Positions 13,491 through 21,349 of a DNA stretch of 22,668 nt are shown in pieces. The stretch is taken from assembly GCA_036398775.1 (NCBI GenBank), contig DASWOJ010000301.1, forward strand, positions 1 through 22,668, in the 5' to 3' direction. The DNA is from DASWOJ01 sp036398775. GTDB taxonomy: Bacteria > Pseudomonadota > Alphaproteobacteria > Acetobacterales > Acetobacteraceae. A model generated the notes under the pieces. That model was given only the letters and a program-made list of their open reading frames with translations, had not been told where the DNA came from and ran no database searches. The position numbers and the translations under genes were made by a program. Within the stretch, counting starts at the first letter, position 1, and each line of letters opens with the position of its first letter.

Positions 13491-14111
13491 ATGAAGCTCT
13501 ACTATGCGCCCGGCGCCTGCTCGATGGGCATCCACGTCCTGCTGGAAGAGATCGGCAAGCCGTATGACACCGTGAAGCTCGACACGCGCGGCGGCGAAAA
13601 CCTGCGCCCGCCGTTCATCGAGCTGAATCCCAAGGGCAAGGTGCCGACGCTGCAGCGCGATGACGGCAGCATCGTCACCGAGTTTCCGGTGATCGCGCAC
13701 TACCTCGCCAAGGCCAATCCATCCGCCGGGCTGCTGCCGCCGGACGAGGAGGCCGGGATGCGTGGGGCCGAGGCGATGGACTACGCCGTCGCCACCATCC
13801 ACATGCAGGGTTTCACCCGCCTGTTCCGCCCCAGCTACTTCAGTCCGAACGAGGCCGAGCACGAGGCGGTCAAGGCGCTCGGGCGCGAGATCATCGAGAA
13901 GGGTTACGCCCTGCTCGACAAGGCGCTGGCCGGCAAGGAGTGGATCGCCGGCTCCTACAGCATCGCCGACAGCGCAGTGTTCTACGTATCGTACTGGGGG
14001 GCGAAACGGATGGGCATGACCCTGCCGCCGAACCTTGCCGCGCACTTCGGGCGCATGATGGCCCGCCCCGCCGTGCAGCGGATGCTGGCCGCCGAGGGCC
14101 TGGCCGCTTGA
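13491..14111 (+). CDS. Glutathione S-transferase family protein (beta-class-like)
   Basis: The 206-residue product has an N-terminal thioredoxin-like domain and a C-terminal helical domain. MKLYYAPGACS carries Tyr5 and Cys10 as in bacterial beta-class GSTs (E. coli GstA). It has the cis-proline VPTL (51-54) and E64 in the glutathione gamma-glutamyl site. A histidine at 104 (IHMQGFTRLF) sits near the position of GstA His106. It probably conjugates or reduces electrophiles with glutathione; the substrate is unknown. A strong AGGAGG lies 7 bases before the ATG. The stop shares one base with the next start (TGATG), so the two genes are co-translated. Confidence 0.93.
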   Translation: MKLYYAPGACSMGIHVLLEEIGKPYDTVKLDTRGGENLRPPFIELNPKGKVPTLQRDDGSIVTEFPVIAHYLAKANPSAGLLPPDEEAGMRGAEAMDYAVATIHMQGFTRLFRPSYFSPNEAEHEAVKALGREIIEKGYALLDKALAGKEWIAGSYSIADSAVFYVSYWGAKRMGMTLPPNLAAHFGRMMARPAVQRMLAAEGLAA

Positions 14112-14653
14112 TGCTGACCCCGCGCGCCTTCTGGTTCCTGCGCCACGGCGAAACCGACTGGAACGCGCGGGGGCTGTCCCAGGGCAACATAGACATCCCG
14201 CTGAACGAGGTCGGGCTGGCCCAGGCGCGCACCGTCGCCGGGATGCTGCGGACGCGCGGGATACGCAGCATCGTCGCCAGCCCGCTGTCCCGCGCGCATG
14301 ACACCGCGCTGGCGGTCGCGGCAGTAACCGGTCTGGAGGTCGTGCTGCAGGACGACCTGCGCGAGGTCAGCTTCGGCGTGCAGGAGGGCCAGCCGATGGC
14401 GGCTTGGTTCGAGGACTGGATCGCCGGGCACGTGACGCCGGAAGGCGCGGAACCCTTCGCCGACCTGCGCGTCCGCGCCGTCCGGGCAGTGAACCGCGCC
14501 CTGGCCCACCCGGCGCCGGTGCTGATCGTCGCGCACGGCGCGCTGTTCCGCGCCCTGCGGGCCGAGATGGGCCTGTCCCCGGAGATACGCCTGCTCAACG
14601 GCGTGCCGCTGTTCTGCGAGCCGGGAACGCCCTGGACGCTGACGCCGGCCTGA
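14111..14653 (+). CDS. Histidine phosphatase (phosphoglycerate mutase-like) family protein
   Basis: The 180-residue product carries the catalytic RHGETDWN motif (R11, H12), the second arginine in SPLSRAHDT (R61), an acidic residue in LREVSFG (E85) and the second catalytic histidine in VAHG (H142). This set defines the branch-1 histidine phosphatases. The short length and lack of the mutase insertions argue for a phosphatase rather than glycolytic phosphoglycerate mutase; the substrate is not predictable. The start is the ATG in TGATG overlapping the GST stop. A short GC stem with a T run follows. Confidence 0.93.
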   Translation: MLTPRAFWFLRHGETDWNARGLSQGNIDIPLNEVGLAQARTVAGMLRTRGIRSIVASPLSRAHDTALAVAAVTGLEVVLQDDLREVSFGVQEGQPMAAWFEDWIAGHVTPEGAEPFADLRVRAVRAVNRALAHPAPVLIVAHGALFRALRAEMGLSPEIRLLNGVPLFCEPGTPWTLTPA

Positions 14654-14666
14654 CCCGGCCGTCAAC

Positions 14667-14690
14667 ACCTCGCCTTGGCGGGGTCGTTTT
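14667..14690 (+). terminator. Probable terminator after the GST-phosphatase pair
   Basis: ACCTCGCC (14667-14674) pairs with GGCGGGGT (14677-14684) with one G-U pair, followed by CGTTTT. The loop is very tight unless the top pairs open. The remaining gap to 14874 shows no gene and no convincing promoter. Confidence 0.5.
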
Positions 14691-14874
14691 CGGTGCTCCC
14701 CTTCGCCTGGCTCGCCTGCCACGGCATCGAGCGGCCGGGCCGGACGTTCGTGCAGCGCGCCTTTGCCCGGCGGACAGTCCCAGCCATCGCGCCTCTAACC
14801 GCGGGGCGCTCCTGACAAATTGCCAAACTTCCCACCCTTGTTGCCACCCCGGAAATCCTGTTTGGTCCGGCCCC

Positions 14875-16191
14875 ATGAAGATATCCGTACTTGGCATCGG
14901 CTACGTCGGCGCAGTCTCCTGCGGCTGCCTCGCTTCCTTCGGGCATGAGATCGTCGGGGTGGACGTGTCGGCCGACAAGGTCGCCATGCTCGCCCGCGGC
15001 CAGTCCCCGATCGTCGAGGACGAGATTGACCGCCTGATCGCCGACGGCGTCGCCGCAGGCCGCCTGCGCGCCACGGCGGACATCGCCGACGCCGTCGCCA
15101 ACACCGATGTGTCGTTCATCTCCGTCGGCACCCCCAGCGGCCCCAGCGGCAGCGTGAGCATGCGGGCGGTGGACGAGGTCGTAGCCTCCATCGGGCGGGA
15201 GCTGCGCGGCAAGGCCGGGATGCACATCGTCGTCATGCGCTCCACCGTGCCGCCCGGCACCGCCGAGGACCGGGTGATCCCGGCGCTGGAGCAGGCCAGC
15301 GGCAAGCGGCACGGTGAGGGGTTCCGCTACTACTCCAACCCCGAGTTCCTGCGCGAAGGGTCGTCGGTGCGGGACTTCCACAACCCGCCCTACACCATGA
15401 TCGGCGCGGCGCCCGGCGACGACGGCGCCGCGTTGCGCGAAATCTATGCCGGGGTCGGCGGCGAGGTCCACGTCGTCCCCTACCGCGTGGCGGAGGCGGC
15501 CAAGTATCTCGCCAACGCCTATCATGCGGTGAAGCTGGCCTTCGCCAACGAGGCCGGCGCGGTCCTGGCCGCCTTGGGCGTGGACGCCCGCGCCGCTTTC
15601 CGGCTGTTCTGCGAGGACCGGGTGCTGAACATCTCGTCCGCCTACCTGACGCCGGGCTTCGCCTTCGGCGGTTCGTGCCTACCCAAGGACATACGCAGCA
15701 TGCTGGCCCTGGCCGACCAGGCCAACGTGCCGGCGCCGTTTCTCAAGCAGGTGCTGCCCAGCAACAACGCCATCATCGAGCGCACCTTCGACGCCATCGT
15801 TGCGCACGGGCGCCAGCCCATCGCGCTGTTCGGCCTGGCGTTCAAGTCGGGCACGGACGACCTGCGCGAAAGCCCGTTCGTGATCCTGGCCGAGCGCCTG
15901 CTGGGCAAGGGCTACGACCTGCGCATCTTCGACCGCTCCGTCCAGGTGGCGCGGCTGACCGGCAGCAACCGCGCCTATATCGAGCGCGAGATACCGCACC
16001 TGGAGCGCCTGCTGGCGGCGGACCCGGCGGCGGCGATGGAGGGCGCCGGGCTGGTCGTGCTGGGCCATGTCGGCAAGGAGGACCGCCCGGCGCTGCTGGC
16101 GGCGCTTGGCGGGCGGCGGGTGCTGGACCTGGCGGGGATAGCCGAGGTGCGCGAGCACGCAGGGGACGCCTACCAGGGCCTGTGCTGGTGA
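14875..16191 (+). CDS. algD: Nucleotide-sugar dehydrogenase, GDP-mannose 6-dehydrogenase (AlgD)-like
   Basis: The 438-residue cytoplasmic enzyme would oxidise a sugar nucleotide twice with NAD to the uronic acid (GDP-mannose to GDP-mannuronate if truly AlgD). It has a Rossmann start MKISVLGIGYVGAVSCGCL, the substrate loop NPEFLREGSSVRDF, the central helix VAEAAKYLANAYHAVKLAFANE, catalytic C268 in GGSCLPKD and a C-terminal GTDDLRESP domain. Cys268 and the end GLCW fall exactly where P. aeruginosa AlgD has C268 and GICW, and LRIFDRSVQVARLTGSN is AlgD-like, so AlgD is favoured over UDP-glucose dehydrogenase. The ATG at 14875 has no strong ribosome site. The stop overlaps the next start (GTGA). 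No other alginate genes are in view. Confidence 0.88.
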   Translation: MKISVLGIGYVGAVSCGCLASFGHEIVGVDVSADKVAMLARGQSPIVEDEIDRLIADGVAAGRLRATADIADAVANTDVSFISVGTPSGPSGSVSMRAVDEVVASIGRELRGKAGMHIVVMRSTVPPGTAEDRVIPALEQASGKRHGEGFRYYSNPEFLREGSSVRDFHNPPYTMIGAAPGDDGAALREIYAGVGGEVHVVPYRVAEAAKYLANAYHAVKLAFANEAGAVLAALGVDARAAFRLFCEDRVLNISSAYLTPGFAFGGSCLPKDIRSMLALADQANVPAPFLKQVLPSNNAIIERTFDAIVAHGRQPIALFGLAFKSGTDDLRESPFVILAERLLGKGYDLRIFDRSVQVARLTGSNRAYIEREIPHLERLLAADPAAAMEGAGLVVLGHVGKEDRPALLAALGGRRVLDLAGIAEVREHAGDAYQGLCW

Positions 16192-17408
16192 AGCCACGGC
16201 TGCTGGTCGTCTCGCCGCGCTTCCTGTTCCCGTTGGACCAGGGCGGCCGCATACGCACGGTCAATACGCTGCGCCGACTCAAGGGCGGCGTGTTCGACAT
16301 CACCCTGGTGTCTCCGGCGCCGGCCAACGCCGGGAACTGGGCGGCCGACCTCGCCAGCGCCTGCGACCGTTTCCTGTCCTGGCCGGAAACCCCGCAGTCC
16401 CGGCTGGGCCAGGTGCGGGCGCTGGCCGGGCACATGCCGGTCGCGGTGGCGTCGGATGCCTCGGCCGCCGGGTCGGCGCTGGTGGCGGCGGAGTTGGCGA
16501 AGGCGCCGGATGCGGTGCTGGTGGACTTCCCGCACGCCGCGGTGCTGCTGCCGGACCGCCTGCAGGTGCCGTCGGTGATCTGGACCCATAACGTGGAGGC
16601 GGAGATCTTCGCCCGGCATGCCGAGATCGCCCGTGGCCCGATGCGGCTGGTGTGGCAGGACCAGGCGCGGAAGATGCAGCGCTTCGAGGCGGAAACGCTG
16701 CGCCGCTTCGACACCGTGATCGCCGTGTCCAAACGGGACGCGGCCGCCCTGCGGGAAGCCTACGGCCTGCGGCGGGTCGAGCCGGTGGAGACCGGGGTGG
16801 ACACCGAGTACTACGCCTGCCATCCGCCCGCGGACGCCCCGGCGTTCGGCATGGCGGAAGGCACCGTAGTGTTCACGGGGTCCATGGACTCGCGCTCCAA
16901 TATCGAGGGCGTCACCTTCCTCATGGACGAGGTCTGGCCCCTCGTGCTGCAAGGGCGGCCCGGCGCGCGGGCCATCATCGTCGGGCGCAACCCACCGGCC
17001 CCGCTGGTTGCCGCGGCACGGGAGCGCAAGCTCGATTGGGAGTTCACCGGCTTCGTGGACGACGTACGCCCCTACGTCGCGCGATCCCACGTTTACGTCA
17101 TCCCGCTGCGGGTCGGCAGCGGCACCCGCATCAAGGTGTTCGAGGCGATGGCGATGGGCTGCCCCGTCGTGTCCACCACCCTGGGCGCCGAGGGCCTGGC
17201 GGTGACGGACGGCACCCACTACCTCCGGGCCGATGCGGCAGACGCATTCGCGGCGGCGATCCTGGCGCTGCTGGACGATGCCGAGCGCCGGCAGGAGTTG
17301 TCCACGGCAGCGCGTGCCCTGGTGGAGCTGAAGTTCGGCTGGGCACAGGTGACCCGGCAGTTCGAGGCGATCCTTGCCGCGGTGTTGCCGGCCGGCCGGC
17401 CGAGATAG
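16188..17408 (+). CDS. Glycosyltransferase family 4 protein
   Basis: The 406-residue GT-B fold enzyme probably adds a sugar to a polysaccharide or lipid-linked intermediate. The N-terminal domain begins LLVVSPRFLFPLDQGGRIRT, with a Gly-rich acceptor loop and the VIWTHNVEAEIFARH segment. The C-terminal donor domain has VVFTGSMDSRSNIEGV, the EFTGFVDDVRPYVARSHV strand-loop, and the GT4 donor motif GSGTRIKVFEAMAMGCPVV near residues 308-328, with the conserved Glu of the EAMAMG motif. It starts with GTG in GTGA overlapping the dehydrogenase stop, so the two form a tight operon. The shared job is likely export polysaccharide synthesis, but the product is unknown. The stop codon is part of the terminator stem. 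Confidence 0.93.
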   Translation: MKPRLLVVSPRFLFPLDQGGRIRTVNTLRRLKGGVFDITLVSPAPANAGNWAADLASACDRFLSWPETPQSRLGQVRALAGHMPVAVASDASAAGSALVAAELAKAPDAVLVDFPHAAVLLPDRLQVPSVIWTHNVEAEIFARHAEIARGPMRLVWQDQARKMQRFEAETLRRFDTVIAVSKRDAAALREAYGLRRVEPVETGVDTEYYACHPPADAPAFGMAEGTVVFTGSMDSRSNIEGVTFLMDEVWPLVLQGRPGARAIIVGRNPPAPLVAAARERKLDWEFTGFVDDVRPYVARSHVYVIPLRVGSGTRIKVFEAMAMGCPVVSTTLGAEGLAVTDGTHYLRADAADAFAAAILALLDDAERRQELSTAARALVELKFGWAQVTRQFEAILAAVLPAGRPR

Positions 17409-17444
17409 ACCGGGTGGCGTCCAGGCTGGACGCCACCCGGTCTA
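17406..17444. terminator. Bidirectional terminator between convergent genes
   Basis: A perfect 17-bp stem pairs 17406-17422 with 17428-17444 around a 5-base loop. The left arm contains the TAG of the glycosyltransferase, and the right side begins 4 bases beyond the stop of the leftward Met-rich gene. It starts TAGACCGGG like the terminator at 3519. There is only a weak T tract on either side. Confidence 0.75.
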
Positions 17445-17448
17445 GGCG

Positions 17449-17823
17449 TTAGCGCGCCGGCTGTGAGCCCAGCTTGTCGAGCAGGACGGCGGCAGCGTCC
17501 ACGCAGGCACGGGTGGATTCGTTATCGGCGCAGCGCAGATCAATTGACGCGCCCTCCCGCTCGAACACGAAGCGTGCGCCACGTGGGCCGCGCATGCCGC
17601 CGCCCATCATGCCGTGCATCATGCCCATGCGTTGGCCCATCATGCCGCCTCGGCCCTCGCCGTGCATGCCGTCGTGCATCCGATCCCGCATTGGGTCCGG
17701 CGCGGGGTTGTCCTGCCCAGCCGGCGGCGCGCCGGGCGGCGCAGGCGGGGGCGCCGGCTGGGCAGCCGCAAGGGTGACGCTGCCCAACAGGGCGGCTGCG
17801 GCAAGGGCGAGGGTCTTGGACAT
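17449..17823 (-). CDS. Exported Met/His-rich small protein
   Basis: The 124-residue product has a signal peptide (MSKTLALAAAALLGSVTLAAAQ), a Pro/Ala/Gly linker (22-44), then a segment at 45-77 with 11 Met and 3 His among Gly and Arg (e.g. MMGQRMGMMHGMMGGGM). The conserved-looking C-terminus has Cys98 and Cys107 (RCADNESTRACVDAAAVLLDKL). Periplasmic Met/His-rich segments often bind Cu(I) or similar metals, so a metal-buffering role is possible, but no copper genes are near. The ATG at 17823 has AGGAG 7 bases upstream. It lies 84 bases downstream of the DUF2339 gene on the same strand and may be co-transcribed with it. Confidence 0.8.
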   Translation of the reverse strand: MSKTLALAAAALLGSVTLAAAQPAPPPAPPGAPPAGQDNPAPDPMRDRMHDGMHGEGRGGMMGQRMGMMHGMMGGGMRGPRGARFVFEREGASIDLRCADNESTRACVDAAAVLLDKLGSQPAR

Positions 17824-17907
17824 TGTATTCTCCTGAGAGCGGCGCGGTCGGCGCCTGCAACGATTACGCGGCGCCCGCAGCGCCCCCATGCGTTCCGGCA
17901 TCGGCGG

Positions 17908-20493
17908 TCAAGACGCCGGCGCCGTCTGCACGAACCGGCGGTAGAACGCACCCAGCCCGATCAGGCTCAGCCCCAGCCCCAGGAAGGACAGCACGCGCCA
18001 CAGCCCCTGCAGGTCCGACATGTCCAACAGGAACACCTTGGCCGTCACCAGTCCGACCAGCCCAAGCGCCGCCAGCCGCAACGGGCGCTGCCCGGTCCGC
18101 AGCCCCGCCGCCATCAGCACCGCGCCGAGCAGCAGCCAGGCGCCGGAGTAGCCCCAAGCCTCGGCGTCCGTCATCGGGTCGTTGACGATGACCGACAGCC
18201 GCCCGGGATGGAACGCTTGCCGCACTTCCAGCGTCGCCCAGGCAAACCCCGCGACCCCGGCGAAGGCCGCCAAGGGCGGTCGCGGCGCAGGCGTCAGCCG
18301 CATCGCCAGCACGGCCAGCAACGCCGGGACCAGGTAGGCCGGCAGCAGCGCGTTCCACACGAGACCAGTGCCAACGGCGGCATTGGTCAGCGCCGGGTTG
18401 AGCAGGATCAGCGCCGTGCCGCCCGCTAACCCGGCGCCGCCGAGCATCCGCCATCCGATGCGCAGCACTGGCCGGGGCATCCGCCCATGCAGCCACGCCG
18501 TGCCCAGCCCCAGCAGCCCCAACGCATCCACCTGCGCCGCCGCCTCGCCGAACGCCGGGTCCAAAAGGCCCAGCAATCCCCCGTTGGCGGTGTGATGGAC
18601 CTGCAGCAGCACCAGCGCCGCCACGAAGGCCAGCGCCCCGCCCTCCAGCACCGCCACCACCAGGTCATCCGCGCGGCGGCGGAACAGAGTTGCCGCCAAA
18701 GCAAAGCATGCGGCCGGCACTCCATAAGCAAGCAGCAAGCCATTCAGCACGGGCAGGCCGCCGACCTCGTAGCCCAGCACGTATGGGTTCAGCACCAGAC
18801 GCATCAGCACCACCCCCGCCACGGCCAGCGCGACCCGGCGCAGCGGAACCTCGGTCGCCCCCTCGATCCACGCCAGCGCCGGCAGCAGCAGCGCCAGCGC
18901 CAGGGTCAGCCAGGCATCGCTCAGCAGGATCGCGGCGCCGAGCGCCAGCGCTGCGGCCACCCCGGCGGCGTGCACGCCGGCCCGGAGGAGCGATCCCTCA
19001 CGCCGGGCCAGCGCCGCGGCAGCGGTCAGCCCGGCAGCCAGCAGCAGCGCTGCCGCAGCCCAGGCAGCATGAGGCTGGAACCGTCCGGCCTGTATGTAGG
19101 CCGCCGCCAGCACCAGCACCGGAACGGCGGCGGGCAGCGCCGCCCAGGGCAGCGGACGGGGCGACCGCCGCTCCAGGAACAGCCCGGCGCCGGCAAACCA
19201 GGCGGCCATTGCGGCGGCGGTCTCCAGGAATGGCAGCAAGGCGTCGGGCGCCCAGGGGCCGGGCAGGACCGCCTGGACGGCGCCCTCGACCGTGATGGCC
19301 TCAGCCGTCGCGTGCCAGGCCGGCAGCGCCCAGGTCAGCAGGACCAGCAGCATCAGCCCGGCGGCAAGCTGCGGCAGGCGGGCCAGGCGCGGCTCGGCCC
19401 AACCCTTGGCGACGGTGACGGGGGCCAGCAGGAGCACGCCCATGCGCGCCGCCGGATCGGCGGTTGCCACCGCCAGCAGCAGCCCAGCCAGGCCCAACAT
19501 CAGCGTCGGCGCCCAGGACAGGCGGCGACCTACGGGACGGTCCAGCGCGGCGCCGGGCAGCAGCAGCAGGCTCAGCCCGGCCGCTGCCGGCACAAACAGG
19601 CTTGGTGCCCATGCAGGCTCGGTGTTGCTGTCCAGGGCGAAGGCGGTCACCCAAGCCGCGCCGGCACCCGCCGCCGCCCAGCCCAGCCAGGTCCAGGCGG
19701 TGAACCGCACCACCGCCCAGGCCGCCGCGGACACGATCAGCAGGTAGCCGAACAGCCCTGGGATGGAGAGGTCTTCCAGCCCCGCCAGCACCGGCGTTCC
19801 GAACGCCGCCGCCAAGCCGACCGCGCCCACCAGCGGCCCGAAGCGCAGCGAAAGCGCCAGCCCAGCCAGGGATGCTGCCGCCATCAGCATGAAGGCGGCA
19901 AAGTCCGGCACAAGCTGATAAAGCGGCCCAGCGGCGTAGGCGCCCGCCAACCAAGCCCCGACCGCGCCCGCGGCCAGCGCCGCCGGGGCCTGGTCGGTCA
20001 GGGCGCCGGACGGAGGCGACCGGCGGCGCAGCCACTCCGCCCCTGCGGCCAGAAGTATGCCCAGCACGGCGGCGATGGCGCAGCGTGGCCCGGGGCCGAG
20101 CCACCCGCTCTCGACCGCCGTGCGGACCAGGAACACGCCAGCCAGCAACAGCGCCGCCGCGCCGGCCCAGACGCCCCAGCGCTGGGTCAGGGCCTGTTCC
20201 CAATCAATGCGCGGCTTGGCCTGGGCGGGGCGGGGCAGCGGAAGCGACGGAACCGTGTCCCGCGCCTGGGCGGGGGCAACAGCAGGCGGAGGCGCTGCCC
20301 GGGGCGGCGACTCTGGCAGCGGCGCGGCCTGGGCGCCTGCGCCCGCCGTTGCGGACAGCGCCAGGGCTGCGCGCAGTTGGCGGATTTCGGCCCGTGCCCA
20401 GCGCGCCTGAACGAACGCGGCGACTGCAAGCACCCACCCCAACAGGATCACGCCCGCCACCAGAAGAAGGTAGAATATGAGGTCGTCGAACAT
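17908..20493 (-). CDS. DUF2339 large polytopic membrane protein
   Basis: The 861-residue inner-membrane protein is built almost wholly from hydrophobic helices, roughly two dozen or more by eye. It has one N-terminal helix (FYLLLVAGVILLGWVLAVAAF), a short charged helix, a Pro/Ala-rich linker (about 55-95), then the DUF2339 hallmark DWEQALTQRWGVWAGAAALLLAG and the segment VESGWLGPGPRCAIAAVLGI. Its function is unknown; DUF2339 proteins are widespread and their size is typically 800-1000 residues. The ATG at 20493 is the frame's start and has only a weak GGGTGA upstream. It is divergent from rplY. The long open frame on the opposite strand is a composition artefact. Confidence 0.92.
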   Translation of the reverse strand: MFDDLIFYLLLVAGVILLGWVLAVAAFVQARWARAEIRQLRAALALSATAGAGAQAAPLPESPPRAAPPPAVAPAQARDTVPSLPLPRPAQAKPRIDWEQALTQRWGVWAGAAALLLAGVFLVRTAVESGWLGPGPRCAIAAVLGILLAAGAEWLRRRSPPSGALTDQAPAALAAGAVGAWLAGAYAAGPLYQLVPDFAAFMLMAAASLAGLALSLRFGPLVGAVGLAAAFGTPVLAGLEDLSIPGLFGYLLIVSAAAWAVVRFTAWTWLGWAAAGAGAAWVTAFALDSNTEPAWAPSLFVPAAAGLSLLLLPGAALDRPVGRRLSWAPTLMLGLAGLLLAVATADPAARMGVLLLAPVTVAKGWAEPRLARLPQLAAGLMLLVLLTWALPAWHATAEAITVEGAVQAVLPGPWAPDALLPFLETAAAMAAWFAGAGLFLERRSPRPLPWAALPAAVPVLVLAAAYIQAGRFQPHAAWAAAALLLAAGLTAAAALARREGSLLRAGVHAAGVAAALALGAAILLSDAWLTLALALLLPALAWIEGATEVPLRRVALAVAGVVLMRLVLNPYVLGYEVGGLPVLNGLLLAYGVPAACFALAATLFRRRADDLVVAVLEGGALAFVAALVLLQVHHTANGGLLGLLDPAFGEAAAQVDALGLLGLGTAWLHGRMPRPVLRIGWRMLGGAGLAGGTALILLNPALTNAAVGTGLVWNALLPAYLVPALLAVLAMRLTPAPRPPLAAFAGVAGFAWATLEVRQAFHPGRLSVIVNDPMTDAEAWGYSGAWLLLGAVLMAAGLRTGQRPLRLAALGLVGLVTAKVFLLDMSDLQGLWRVLSFLGLGLSLIGLGAFYRRFVQTAPAS

Positions 20494-20570
20494 GCGCCAT
20501 GTTCACCCGGCCGGGCCGGGCGTCAAATCATGGAATGCCGCTCCTGGCCCGGCGCCGGGACGCCCCAGCC

Positions 20571-20599
20571 TTGCCCCCCCTCCCCCGATCCGCTACACC
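20571..20599 (+). promoter_or_regulatory. Possible promoter of rplY-pth-ychF
   Basis: TTGCCC (-35) and TACACC (-10, within GCTACA) are separated by 17 bases, a style common for housekeeping promoters in alphaproteobacteria. The predicted start is ~48 bases before the GTG of rplY. Called by eye, with weak consensus in the -10 box. Confidence 0.4.
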
Positions 20600-20653
20600 C
20601 CCGCCACGCTGGCACCCCTGGAGGCCGGCGCTTTTGTCGTTTAGGAGCAAACC

Positions 20654-21346
20654 GTGGCCAATTTCGTGACCATCGAGGCCGAGGCGCGCGAGCGTGCAGG
20701 TAAGGGGGCGGCACGCGCATCTCGCCGGGCGGGCATGGTGCCCGCCGTCATCTACGGCGCCAAGCAGACGCCGACCCTCATCCAGCTCGACCCCCGCATC
20801 ATCGTGCGCGAGTTGACCCGCGGCGGCTGGAAAAGCCGCCTGTATGAGATCAACGTCGCCGGCGCCCCTGCCCGCGCCCTGATGCGGGAGGTGCAGTTCC
20901 ACCCCGTCAGCGACAAGGCGATCCACGTGGACTTCCAGCGCCTCGCGCCCGGTGAGCGCATCCGCGTCGCCGTCACCGTGCAGTTTCAGAACGAGGCGAC
21001 CTCGCCTGGCCTGAAGAAGGGCGGTGTGCTGAACGTCGTGCGCCACTCAGTCGAGGTGCTGGCCGACCCGGAGCATGTGCCGGACTTCTTCCAGGCCGAT
21101 CTGGCGGCGCTGGACATCAGCGACAACGTCCGCTTCGGCGACCTGCAGGGGACCGAGGGCGTGTCGCCCGTCATCACCGGGCGCGACTTCGTCATCGCCA
21201 CCGTCGCCCCCCCGACCAAGGGCGCCGAGCCTGCCGCCGATCCGAACGCCCCGGCTGCCGCAGCCCCGGCCCGCGGCACCAAGGCTCCGGGCAAGGCCGC
21301 AGCCCCGGCCGCCAAGGCCCCGGCAAAGCCCGCCGCGAAGAAGTAA
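20654..21346 (+). CDS. rplY: 50S ribosomal protein L25/general stress protein Ctc
   Basis: The 230-residue product binds 5S rRNA in the large ribosomal subunit. The N-terminal L25 domain (FVTIEAEARERAGKGAARASRRAG, VPAVIYGAK, then VQFHPVSDKAIHVDF) is followed by the beta-rich TL5/Ctc domain (VQFQNEATSPGLKKGGVLN ... LDISDNVRFGDL) and a disordered Ala/Pro/Lys tail from about residue 190. This long form is the Ctc type usual in alphaproteobacteria, unlike the ~94-residue E. coli L25. It starts with GTG, with TAGGAG 6 bases upstream. pth begins 3 bases after its stop, so the genes form an operon. Confidence 0.97.
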   Translation: MANFVTIEAEARERAGKGAARASRRAGMVPAVIYGAKQTPTLIQLDPRIIVRELTRGGWKSRLYEINVAGAPARALMREVQFHPVSDKAIHVDFQRLAPGERIRVAVTVQFQNEATSPGLKKGGVLNVVRHSVEVLADPEHVPDFFQADLAALDISDNVRFGDLQGTEGVSPVITGRDFVIATVAPPTKGAEPAADPNAPAAAAPARGTKAPGKAAAPAAKAPAKPAAKK

Positions 21347-21349
21347 CCC

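Noticed and set aside
20607..20625. A further TGGCAC sequence before rplY as a sigma-54 promoter
   Set aside because: The -12 TTGC part is missing at the right spacing.
18487..20703. A 738-codon open frame on the + strand opposite the DUF2339 gene
   Set aside because: Its product is Gln/Arg/Gly-rich noise without domains. The opposite strand encodes a recognisable membrane protein; long antisense frames are expected at this GC content.
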